From Arcuatula senhousia (Eukaryota > Mollusca > Bivalvia > Mytilida > Mytilidae), in contig OZ020303.1 of NCBI GenBank assembly GCA_963971305.1, positions 40,226,106 to 40,290,105 of the forward strand: a stretch of DNA of 64,000 nucleotides, read 5' to 3'. Below the pieces are notes generated by a model. It saw only the letters and a program-made list of their open reading frames with translations, did not search any database and was not told where the DNA came from. Position numbers and translations under genes: made by a program. Shown piece after piece: positions 22,980 to 34,138 of the stretch (within the stretch, counting starts at the first letter, position 1; every line of letters begins with the position of its first letter).

Positions 22980-23854
22980 TTTTTTGCTCACCTGGACCGA
23001 AGGTCCATGTGAGCTATTGCCATCACTTGGCGTCCGTCGTCGTCGTCTGTCGTCGTCTGTCGTCCGTTAACAATTTTTCCAAAAATCTTCTCCTCTGAAA
23101 CTACTGAACAGAATTTAATGAAACTTAGTATGAATGATCCTTAGGGTGTCCTGCACCAAACTTGTGTTTCGATTTTTGATCCGTCAAAAAACATGGCCAC
23201 CGTTACTAAAAATAGACCAGGGGGGTCAAACTACTGTTTTTGGCTTGTAAATCAAAAAGTATAAGAGATAGATGAAATCTGATGCCACGCTACTGCTTCA
23301 GCATCAAAAGTTCTACAAAAGTCTCCATTTGGTCGAAGTTGTCAGATGATCCCTTATAGGGGTTACAGTCCCTGAAAGGTGAAACATAGCATTTTTTCAT
23401 GTTTTTGGCTTATAGAAAGAAAACTATTGCAGATAGAGAAAAGCTGTTGCTTGCCTAAATGTTCAGCTCATTTAGCTCTACAAAAGTCTTCATAGGGTCG
23501 AAGTTGTCGGATGACCCCTTATAGGGGTTACAGCCCCTAAAAGGCGAAAAATAGTGTTTTTTGCCAATAGAATGAAAACTATTGCAGATAGGGAAAAGCT
23601 GTTGCTTGCTTAAATGTTCAGCTCATTCAGCTCTACAAAAGTCTTCAGAGGGTCGAAGTTGTCAGATGACCCCTTATAGGGGTTACAGCCCCTTAAAGAC
23701 GAAAAATAGTGTTTTTGGTCTATAGAATGAAAACTATTGCAGATAGAGAAAAGCTTTTGCTTGCTTAAATGTTCAGCTTATTTAGCTCTACAAAGTTTTT
23801 CATAGGGTTGACATCAAGACCAGGTGAGCGATTTAGGCTCCTGGGAGCCTCTTG
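22980..23854 (-). mobile_element. P-family element, inverted copy with intact terminal hairpin
   Basis: The left edge forms a stem of 13 pairs with one mismatch (gctcacctggacc, gaa loop, ggtccatgtgagc, 22986-23014). The right edge is the AGGCTCCTGGGAGCCT palindrome. Four core units lie between, each with ccccttataggggttacag. One of the best-preserved copies. Confidence 0.78.
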
Positions 23855-26125
23855 TTTGTTGTAATTATCAATTTTAATGTTAACCTAGCCCAATATTAAT
23901 CAATTATAATAACAAGCATTATAAATTTTAAAGTAATGATACATGTGCAAAAGGATGCTCAGTTATAGACACCCCATCTACCTTAACGTTAAAAAACCTA
24001 ACGGACGACGGATGATGGACTCCAAGTAATTACAAAAGCTCACATGACACTTCAGGCCAGGTATTAAAGCTACAACTCATTTGATATTTTATTAAATGCG
24101 ATATTTTGCCGTTTATCAGGGGTAATGTTACTGTTACTGTCTGACAGAGATGCAAATAATTGTTTTTTCTTGTCAGACATTGGGTCCTACAAAATAGATA
24201 AGTTTCCCGGACCTGAATAAATTTTAACAGACCTTTTCACTATTGCTAGCATAAATTTTTCAAAAACTTGCCAGACTTAGGTCCTGCACAATATTTTCCT
24301 AAAAATGGCAGGTCCGGCACCAATCTGCATCAATGGGTACATTTTAGTGTAGAGTTAACTTGTAAACAGTCAGGTAGAAAGACTAACCTTTTTTTCACTG
24401 ACGTAATTGGTCTTGTTCTTTGGTCAGATAAAGATTTGTTGGTCTGACCGAAGGCCCACGTAAGCTAATACCACCACTTGGCGTAAGTCGTCGTGGTTGA
24501 TGGATATTATTGTCCCCGGCCGCAACGCAGAGCGGGGACATAGAAATGCCGAGTGTCCGCCTGTCAGTCCATCCGCCTGTCCGTCACACTTTTTTCGTAA
24601 CAGGTTTCTTGGCTATTACCAATTCTAGGCTTCCGATATTTGGTATGCAGCTTAAGATAGGGGTCTTATACGGTGGAATGCGTTTCCATGTCCATGGAAT
24701 ATCGAATAAGTTGTTAAGTATAGACACCGTATGCAGGTGAAGTAAGTCTGTTACTGTGAGATTAGAAAATTAATAATTTTAAAATGCAAGTCTTTTCTTG
24801 TAAATTTTTGAACTGAGATGACCATCCGTGTCAAAGTGGAGATGTTAATCCCGGATTAAAGGGTTTAAGACAATATAAGCAAAACTATTGCAGATAAAAA
24901 AGGCTGCGACTCCTTGTTACCTTTAAATCTTTAACCCTATAAAAATCTATTGGTGCGAAATGTCAGTAAACGTTGGCACTTTAGAGCTTCAACTGCTTTA
25001 ATATGTAGACAGAAAACACCGCTGTTTTATGTGTTTGTCCTCACGAAGGACACCTAATGCAGAAAAATCCATCGTCAGCTCTTCCAAGATCAACAAAAAT
25101 GTCTCTATTGAGTCGAAGCTTTTAGAAGACAGCTTATGGGTTGAAAGCTCACGATATTTCTTTAATGTTTTTGCTCTACATTGAATTAACTATCATGTCA
25201 CAATTCCAATCTATAAATTCTCCATTTGTTCAATGTTGTCAGTTTGCCCTTTTTAGCGATTTAGGCTCCGTGATGGAGGTACTGCAACGTTTTTTCTATA
25301 TTCATTTATAATGATAGTAAATAGATACACTGTATCTAAAAAATGTTACATAGTTCATTTATAAACAAGGATTTATGTAGGATTCCTTCTTCAATAATTA
25401 TAATCAGTGTAATTGTTTCAGTGCTAAAAGACATTTAATATGTTTTTTTATTAAAAATTGCGGAAATCGGTTTAAAAAGTCTAATTATCTGACTGTCAAG
25501 GGTGTATACATTTCATACATGATTGAAGAGCGGAAACAGTGATTGACAATGATATCAAAATGGTTTATTTGTAATATTACTACAAAGATTAGTAAGATAT
25601 AGATAGAAATACTAAGTACTTTGCGTGACCTGTTTTCGCAAATTAAGAAAACCAACACTGTTACAGTCGTTTCCGGTTATCTGAGAAGGTATTTTATTTC
25701 TAAATAGCGTTAGGGACCGACGGTTACTTAAAGGGAACCTTGCTCTTTTTTTAATATTTGAAAAAAAAATTGTCAGCAATTTAAACATATAGAAAAAAAT
25801 CCATAGAAAACTGATAATGATAATAAAATAAAAACTATTTTGTCATGCATTTAAGTTCTCTCATCATATTAAACACAATAGAACAACTGAAAGAGTCGGT
25901 CACTCTATCTTTCTGTTGAAAGTCTTGAAATGTAATTTTACTTGATGCTCTTTTTATCACAATGCTCCCCTTTTAATAAATCTAAAATTCAAAGGCTAGA
26001 TTTTAACACCTTAAAATCATACAAAGTTTTCGGTTTCCGAGATGATTTTTGAACATTTAAAATAGATTCAATGCACATCAATTGGAGACAAAATCTTACA
26101 AGTATGTACTATTATGGCAAATAAA
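23855..26125. other. AT-rich DNA with scattered repeat fragments
   Basis: It holds a P-family end at about 24000-24068, a second P-like scrap at 24440-24495, and the GC-rich start of an RE element (tccccggccgcaacgcagag, near 24513) followed by tgtccgcctgtcagtccat. No coding exon was found. From 25300 on, nothing is recognised. Confidence 0.5.
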
Positions 26126-27945
26126 ACAAGAGGCTCCCAGGAGCCTGAATCGCTCACCTGGTCTTGATGTCAACCCTATGAAGAACTTTGTAGAGCTGAA
26201 TAAGCTGAACATTTAAGCAAGCAACAGCTTTTCTATTTCAGCAATAGTTATCATTCTATAGACCAAAAAAGGGCAAAATGTTATTTTAAGGGCTGTCTGA
26301 ACACATTGACTCTATATACACCTTTGTTAAGAGTTTAATGAACTGAACATTTAAGCAAGCAACAGCTTTTCTCTATCTGCAATAGTTTTCATTCTATAGG
26401 CCATAAACACTGTTTTTCGCCTTTAAAGGACTGTAACCCCTTTTAGGGATCACCTGACAACTTCAACCCTAAGAAGACTTTTGTAGAGCTACATGAGCTG
26501 AACATTTAAAAGCAAGCAACAGCTTTTCTCTATCCGCAATAGTTTTCATTCTACAGGCCAAAAGCATTATTTTTCGCCTTTAAGGGGCTGTAACCCCTAT
26601 AAGGGGTCATCTGACAACTTCGACCCTATGACAACTTTTGTAGAGCTAAATGAGCTGAACATTTAAAAGCAAGCAACAGCTTTTCTCTATCCGCAATAGT
26701 TTTCATTCTACAGGCCAAAAGCATTATTTTTCGCCTTTAAGGGGCTGTAACCCCTATAAGGGGTCATCTGACAACTTCGACCCTATGGAGACTTTTGTAG
26801 AGCTAAATGAGCTAAACATTTAAGCAAGCAACAGTTTTCTCTATCTGCAATAGTTTTCATTCTATAGGCCAAAAACACTATTTTTCGCCTTTAAGGGGCT
26901 GTAACCCCTATAAGGGGTCATCTGACAACTTCGACCCTATGACGACTTTTGTAGAGCTTAATGAGCTGAACATTTTAGCAAGCAAGAGCTTTTCTCTATC
27001 CGTAATAGTTTTTATTCTATAGGCCAAAAACATTATTTTTCGCCTATAAGGGGCTGTAACCCTTATAAGGGGTCATCTGACAACTTCGACCCTATGACGA
27101 CTTTTGTAGAGCTAAACGAGCTGAACATTTAAAAGCAAGCAACAGCTTTTCTCTATCTGCAATAGTTTTCATTTTATAGGCCAAAAACACTATCTTTCGC
27201 CTTTAAGGGGCTGTAACCCCTATAAGGGGTCATCTGACAACTTCGACCCTATGACACCTTTTGTAGAGCTAAATATAAATGAGCTGAACATTTGAGCAAG
27301 CAACAGCTTTTCTCTATCCGCAATAGTTTTCATTCTATAGGCCAAAACATTATTTTTCGCCTTTAAGGGGCTGTAACCCCTATAAGGGGTCATCTGACAA
27401 CTTCGACCAAATGGAGACTTTTGTAGAAGTTTTGACCCTGAAACAGTAGGGTGGCATCAGATTTTATCTATGGAGACTTTTTTAGAGCTAAATGAGCTGA
27501 GCATTTAAGCAAGCAACAGCTTTTCTCTATATGCAATAGTTTTCATTCTATAAGCCAAAAACATGCTATTTTTCACCTTTAAGGGGCCGTCACCCCTATA
27601 AGGGGTCATCTGACAACTTCGACCAAATGGAGACTTTTGTAGAAGTTTTGACCCTGAAACAGTAGGGTGGCATCAGATTTTATCTATCTCTTATACTTTT
27701 TGAATTACAAGCCAAAAACCGTAGTCTGACCCCATGGTCTTTTTATAGTTACGGCGGCCATGTTTTTTGACGAATCAAAAATAGAAACACAACTTTAGTG
27801 GAAGACATCCCAATCATACAAAGTTTCATTTAATTCTGTTCAGTAGTTTCAGAGGAGAAGATTTTTGAAAAATTGTTAACATACGATGACGACGACGATG
27901 ACGACAGACGACGACAGACGACGACGGACGCCAAGTGATGGCAAT
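26126..27945 (+). mobile_element. P-family element with nine tandem core units
   Basis: It starts acaagaggctcccaggagcc and keeps units of about 156 bp marked by agcaagcaacagcttttctc near 26216, 26355, 26512, 26670, 26823, 26980, 27134, 27298 and 27509. Each unit contains a near-palindrome, acccctataaggggt. The right part reads gacgacggacgccaagtgat, and the final hairpin is lost at about 27945. This is the largest array of the family in the window. Confidence 0.8.
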
Positions 27946-28429
27946 AACCAAAATATAAAACGATAGAGCACAATACAATATGATTACAGTGGGCAGCACA
28001 TCCAAATTTTGGATATGATGAATCCATTTTCATATACAATATTCTTAAAACACCGTCATCAGGTTTGAACATTTGAATATTTTTAATTGTCTGTATAAAT
28101 GTGGACTACATTTTGTAGTTAATAAAATTTAAAGAATTTATCGATCCAAATTTCAAACGTTTCCTTTAACGAATTTACGAAATTATCATATTTAAAAATG
28201 CAAAAAATATCAGACATACAATATTTTATCAAATTCTGTTATTTTGAATAGTTTTATAAAACTATAACCAAAGTTAGGCTGTTGTTTATGTACCGCAATT
28301 TTCATAACCAAAGTTCGCTTTTTCTTTAGGTTCCACACATTTCATAACCGAAGCCAGCTTTGTCTTTATATTCACCAACCATTCCCATACAAAAGTACCC
28401 TTATTTTTATGTTCCACACATTCTATAAC
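27946..28429. other. AT-rich DNA next to the LINE 3' end
   Basis: Contains a degenerate repeat of about 70 bp (words like aaccaaagt and ttccacacatt at 28280-28435). No gene seen. Confidence 0.4.
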
Positions 28430-28557
28430 TAATAGTTTATTTAATGCAAACATGTCCCAATTAGGGATAACAGCATACATTTACAATACAAACATAAATA
28501 CAGAGTTGAAACATACAATGTACAACCTGAACAACAACAGAAAATACAGTAAATTAT

Positions 28558-30894
28558 CTATAGAGTATCCTCTCTCCCCAGTTCTAATGACTGTATAATA
28601 AAAGAATAAACTATGGAGATTTGATCCGGTGTTGATGGATTTAAGAGCCATTTCAATTTATTTATTTCATTTAAAGATTCAAAATTATAATCTATTAATT
28701 TCAATTTTTCAAACATTATATTTCGAAGCGCCTGGTTTTTTTGACAATGAAAAAAGAAATGATTCTCATCTATTTTATTACAGAAAGTGCATAATCTTTT
28801 ATCTCTTGGTATCTTATTATACCTTCCAACTTCAATTTGAAGTTTGTGGTCACATATTCTAAATTTTGTGAAAGTTTGTCTGTATTTGAAATTAGGATGG
28901 GAGAGATAATATTCCTCCTCATCCTCAGTTTTGAAGTATTTATATAAATATGCCTTATTATTTTCATCAAATTTATTTATCTTATCAAGTGTGATAACTT
29001 TATAAAATTTATTTACATTATTTTTAATATTATTTGTAAGTTTACTAAGAATTTTAGAATTAGTACAATTAGTAAAATCTTCTATGTCCATATGAATATC
29101 TTTAGTTAAAGTTTTGGCATATGAATACCATGTGTAAGTTCCTTCTGAATCTAACTGTTTTGTCAACTCAAAAGCTTCTTTAAGTAAAGGGTTAAGCTCT
29201 TGATAATTTAACCTTGCTAGGTATTTTAAAGTTTGAATGTTTATGAAGCATTCTAATGGATTTCTATTTAGTTCATCTCTGTTGACAACATTTGTTGAGC
29301 ATTTGTTTGTTCCTAATGTACTTTTACAGAAGAGTAAATGTACTTTTTCTAGGTGCGTTTTATCTATAAAATTAAAAATATCTAAATCCTTGTGTGTTTT
29401 ACTGGCACGTTCTTTTGCTCTATAGTATTTTAGATAAATATCCATATAGTAAATTTCTGAATTATAACATAATATAGGTTTTACCAGTGTATCAAAGAGA
29501 TTACATGAAACTTTAACTGGTAAATCTTTGAGTAATGAAGTATAAGATTTGATAGAGAATAAAACTTTGCGTGCTTTTTTTGATAAATGGTCACCGTTAG
29601 ATTGCAGTGTTCCATTTGATTTTATTATGGTTCCAAGATATTTATACTCTTGGACATTTTCGATGTCATTACTTTTATACTTTAGAAAACTGTTTGGTAT
29701 GTTACGTGGATTATTTTGAATAATCATTGATTTAGATTTATTGACATTCACTGTCAGTTGCCAATTATCACAATATGTTGACAGGTTTATTAAACTATTT
29801 TGTAAACCAGAACTACTCTCAGATAATAATATGAGATCATCTGCAAATAGTAGACTATTTATACTACTATCCATAATTTTTGGTGCATCACACTTGTTAG
29901 ATTCTAAAAATTTAGTTATATCATTAACAAATATATTGAACAGAGTAGGACTTATCGAATCTCCTTGTCGCACACCCTTTTCTATTCCAAAAAAATTGGA
30001 ATGTTTACCATCAAATTTGAATGCTCCTTCAGTATTATTAAACTGACTTTTTAAAATATTATACATCTTTCTTCCAATTCCAACTTTCAAAAGCTTATAC
30101 AATAATCCATTTCTCCAAAGTGAATCAAAAGCTTTTTTTAGGTCAACAAAGCAGACAAACAGTTTTTTCTTGTTTTTATGTATATATTTATTGATAAGGG
30201 ATTTTAGTATAAAAAGGCTGTCAGAAGTTCTGTGATTTTCTCTAAATCCAAACTGGTTGGCACAGAATTTCTTGTCCATATATTTCACTATTCTTTCATT
30301 TAGGACAGCACTAAAAAGTTTTGAGAAACAGTTCATAAGAGAGATGCCTCTATAATTATTTAAACTCTTTTTATCTCCGGATTTATGAATTGTAATGATA
30401 AAGGACTTTTCCCATAATGATGGGTAAATTCCTGTATCTAGTAACAAGTTAAAAAGTTTTGCATATGATTTTAATGTTGTAATACTACTATGTTTTAATG
30501 TTTCATTTATTATTCTATCAGGTCCTGCTTTTTTTCCCAATTTCAGTTTATTTATAATCAATTTTATTTCAGAGCAGGTTATAGGTTTATCTGTTATTTC
30601 CTGTTCTTTTATATTACTTTCTAATTCTTTAACTTCCTTATTTATTTCTTGTTCAAAAGTTTTATTGTAAGATTTACATGTTCCTTGCTCTTGGAAGTGT
30701 CTTTTTAGCTCATCAAGATCCTTAAAAATTTCTTCAGAATCACTTCTTTTTTCTTCAGTTTTATTTTTCAGCGTTCTTAGAATTTTCCAGTATTCTTGAG
30801 GATTTTCACCTTGCAAATTTTCAAGTTTGGAATATAATTCTTTTTTATATTGAAATTTTCTTTGTTTAATTAATTTTTTTAGTTGTTTACACAA
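28558..30894 (-). pseudogene. LINE ORF2 C-terminal part: reverse transcriptase
   Basis: 778 codons as read from the first Met, but the true frame extends upstream toward 30950. Seen in order: K-A-G-P-D-R-I-I-N-E (residues 122-131), Y-R-G-I-S-L (181-186), V-D-L-K-K-A-F-D (250-257, first catalytic Asp), G-V-R-Q-G-D (307-312) and F-A-D-D (350-353, catalytic pair). The C-terminal third has a K-V-H-L-L-F-C block and a CxxC...HxxxxC finger-like motif near residues 690-720. It would copy the element RNA at a nicked chromosomal site. It is intact within itself but detached from the endonuclease by the frameshift. Base composition is very AT-rich. Confidence 0.9.
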
Positions 30895-30937
30895 GTTTAA
30901 ATATCTACTTTTTAGCGAATGATCATATGGGTTTTCT

Positions 30938-32128
30938 CTAATTATATTTACTTATTAAATTGATCTGCGTTTTATGTTCATGTATAGTTTGATCTTTAGG
31001 AATGTACTTTTTCCTTTTTTTATATTTATTCTTAGGTTTATTATTAATTTTACAGCAGTTGTTCGAAATTTTTGTAAGAATGTCAGTTAGTTGTTTTGTG
31101 GCTTCATCAACACCTTGTTTGTCCTTAGAAAATTTATTACTTTCGAAATCTAAAATATTATTTCTAATCTCTTCAGATGCTAAATAGTCCATTAAACGCT
31201 TTTTACTAGTAAGACTATCCCATCTATATTCACTTATATCTTCCCATTTATTTTTTGGAAAGTTAATATTATTTACATCATAATGACATTTAATAAATAC
31301 TTCAATTTTTGTATGATCTGACAAATATGAAAAATTTCCAGTCTTAAAATATAGAACTGAGGAGAGAAGATTCTCGCTCATAATACAATAATCTACAGTG
31401 CTATAACCATTATTAGACATACAAGTATAATATCCACAAGAGTCACCTAAAAATCTGCCATTTAACATACGTAGCCTTGCTGAAATACAAAGATCTAATA
31501 GATGTTTACCTTGGACATTGATAACATTGTCCATGGCTTGTCTTAGAAACATATTATCAGAAATATAATTTTCTGGAAGTATATGATTACTTGTAAATTT
31601 ATTAATATCTTTTGAATCGTCTTCTATGAAATCATTAATATTACTAGTTCTGGCGTTAAAATCACCAATAAGTAGAATTTTACCTTTATCATTAAACATA
31701 TTAATTTCATTTTCTAACTGTATTAACTCATTGTCATAATGATTTGAGGCTACTGGTGGGATGTAAACACAACAAATAAAAATATCATTTTCTATTTCAA
31801 AAAAGTCTTTCTTAAGTTTTAACCATAGTCTATTTGGTGATTGAGTGGCTTCTTTTAAGTATGTAATACCTTCTTTAATTTCTTTCTTATATAAGACTAA
31901 AATTCCACCACTATGTCTCTTTGCTTTTGATTTTTTCTTCCTTATTTTATTAATAGTATAAAAATTATTATTATAATGATCTTTACTTTCTCCTTTCCAT
32001 GTTTCTAATAGAATGTTGACATCAGAGTTGATGTCATTTAGAAATTTTTCATCTGAAAATTTGTTACCAAGGCCATGTATGTTCCATGCAGATATTGATA
32101 TTTGTTTTTTTGTCTCTTTCATTATCAT
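30938..32128 (-). pseudogene. LINE ORF2 N-terminal part: AP-type endonuclease
   Basis: 396 codons. Residues matching the AP-endonuclease fold are N16 (W-N-I-H-G), E42 (L-L-E-T-W), Y122 (V-Y-I-P-P), D156 and N158 (G-D-F-N-A-R), D246 (V-D-Y-C-I-M) and H272 (S-D-H). This domain nicks the target to prime reverse transcription. The frame stops at 30938 just after I-S-K-Y-N, while the next frame continues with R-E-N-P-Y-D-H into the RT part, so one base gained or lost explains the break. The Met at 32128 is the first in frame. Confidence 0.9.
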
Positions 32129-32150
32129 TTCAAGTTTGTTTGAGTTTTGG

Positions 32151-32599
32151 CCCTAATTTAAGCAAAATATGATTTCATACAGTAGTTATAATTCATATCT
32201 CACATAATTTCTATATCATATCTATATATGTTGATCTATAATCAATAGATAAATGTAAACTTCTTGATAAAAAATATTAGAATACAATTAAATAAACTTA
32301 AACACAATTTGTTTTTCTTTTAACATTATCAAAAATTGAGTTATTCCCCTTTTAACACAAGTTTACACTATATATGTAACTTTCACCTCTCCCTTTTTTT
32401 CATACAATTTAGCATACTGACATATATTCTATTTGTATTAAAGAAATTAATACTTCAACTCTCATAAAAGTTAACATATTTACATAGTAAATAATACAAG
32501 TGTATTGACATGGACCTGCTCTCTTCCACAATATTCCGTCAGAGCCACTGCGCGGCACTAAAAGTTTGTTTTTTCGTACCGCACAGTGATTCCAACAAA
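32151..32599. other. AT-rich spacer
   Basis: Possible remains of the LINE 5' region; no ORF1 or promoter can be shown. Confidence 0.4.
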
Positions 32600-33290
32600 A
32601 CAAAAGTCAGTTTTTGTCTCACCTGCGACGAATAGGTATAACTTTCCGGCGACGGCGGCGGCGTAAACTTTTTTGTAAGACTTTTGTGGACAATTAATTG
32701 CTGGAAAAGTATAATAGCTAGGCATCTGATATTTGGTATACAGACAGTTCAGGTTATGGTCTATGCAACTGTTACCATGCCGTGTGACCCTGGCCCCATT
32801 TTCACGCTCCAACGACTCTGTGAACTTAAGTCTTTTTTCAGGCCAAAAACTTTTTTGTAAGACTTTTGCTGGAAAAGTATAATAGCTAACCATCTGATAT
32901 AAGGTATACAGACAGTTTAGGTTATGGTCTATGCAACTGTCGCCATGTCATTTGACCTTGGCCCCATTTTCACGCTCTAGTGACTCTATGAACTTAGATC
33001 ATTTTCAGGCCAAACACTTTTTTGTAAGACTTTTGTGGACGAAAACTTGCTAGAAAAGTATAATAGCTAGGCATCTGATATTGGGTATACAGACAGTTGA
33101 GGTTATGGTCCCCGCAACTGTTACCAAGCCATGTGACCATGACCCAATTTTTACGCTCCAGTGACTTTGTGAAGTTAGGCCTTTTTTTCAGGCAGAAAAC
33201 TTTTTTCTAATACTTGTGTGGACAATGAATTGCTTGAAAAGTATAATAGCTAGGCATCTGATATTGGGTACTCAGACACTTTTTTTGTGT
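32600..33290 (+). repeat. tandem array RF, about 165-180 bp units
   Basis: The phrase aaaagtataatagctaggca recurs near 32706, 32873, 33054 and 33237, each followed by a block rich in ggttatggtctatgcaactg. The array is preceded by a gcgacggcggcggcg tract. Same general layout as the other bivalve tandem-core elements. No coding potential. Confidence 0.7.
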
Positions 33291-33356
33291 TTATATCAAG
33301 AAATGAAAGCTTAGGTACTTGATTTTAGTGGCCACACTTTTATTTTCTTTACGTTC

Positions 33357-33595
33357 CACCCTTTCCATAATTTTGACATTTCGCACTTCCAAGTTGACAT
33401 TTCTCAGTTCCAAGTTGACATTCCGCACTTTCAAGTTGACATTTCTCAGTTCTAAGTTGACATTTCTCAGTCCCAAGTTGACATTTCTCAGTCCTAAGTT
33501 GACATTTCTCAGTCCCAAGTCGAAAAGTTCCAAGTTGACATTTCTCAGTTCAAACTTGGAAGTGCGAAATGTCAACTTGGAAATAAGAAATTTCT
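33357..33595. repeat. 21-bp minisatellite with inverted right end
   Basis: About nine units of the form ttgacatttctcagtcccaa run to 33540; the last units turn into the reverse complement (cttggaagtgcgaaatgtc), so the end can fold back on the array. Because 21 is a multiple of three, the minus strand reads as a seven-residue repeat (L-R-N-V-N-L-E). I consider that a chance frame. Confidence 0.75.
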
Positions 33596-34138
33596 CGCAT
33601 CAATCGAGAAATGTGACAGAACCAATGGCACTACCGGTCTTTCGTTATCTTACAATAAATATGAAAGAATAACATCCTAACCCTTATCGTAACGATACGA
33701 AGATAATTCTTAGGTAAATAAAGGTAATAACATAACTACCGAACTTGAATGATCAATCTCATAGTCCAGAGAAAATGACAAAATGAATCAGTCAGTAACA
33801 AATGGTAAAATAAAGGATAAATGAAATGAATTAAGTGCGTGCAAACAAACTTAGATATTCAATTTCTTATTTTGCTAAAATTTAAACATCAACACTCCAA
33901 TTAATACATATATAACGTCTAACATATGTGCGATAACTTGAATTTTAAAAATGCTATGAATATAAATTTCTTTTTGTTATGCTCATTCCGCCAATTGGTT
34001 GATCCCTTTTATCCTTTAAATAGAAAAAAAATAAATATGTTTATTTTCTCAAATATTGCAGACAGAAGGATGCTTATGCGGTTAAAATTGCCCATTATGC
34101 TTTATGAACAACGGTAAAATAATTGATGTTAACTTATT
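33596..34138. other. AT-rich spacer with one dispersed segment
   Basis: A stretch at about 33718-33775 is the reverse complement of 45262-45320 (shared words gagattgatcattcaagttc and ttattacctttatt), and weaker similarity occurs near 58050-58110. No gene. Confidence 0.5.

Larger units (their letters stand above)
28430..32150 (-). mobile_element. non-LTR retrotransposon (LINE), endonuclease + reverse transcriptase
   Basis: The element reads on the minus strand. Its endonuclease frame (30938-32128) and reverse transcriptase frame (28558-30894) belong to one ORF2 split by a single frameshift near 30940-30960. The 3' UTR runs about 100 bp past the stop and ends near 28430 with a ttaaataaac signal. 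No ORF1 was found upstream of 32128, so the copy is either 5'-truncated or lacks ORF1. No target duplication could be fixed. It is the only near-complete autonomous element in the window. The clade is not certain; the RT style and C-terminal cysteine motif suggest the I/Jockey-related group, and no RNase H domain was recognised. Confidence 0.88.

Noticed and set aside
33291..33575. Heptad-repeat protein L-R-N-V-N-L-E
   Set aside because: It is a translation of the 21-bp minisatellite; any frame of a 21-bp repeat stays open.
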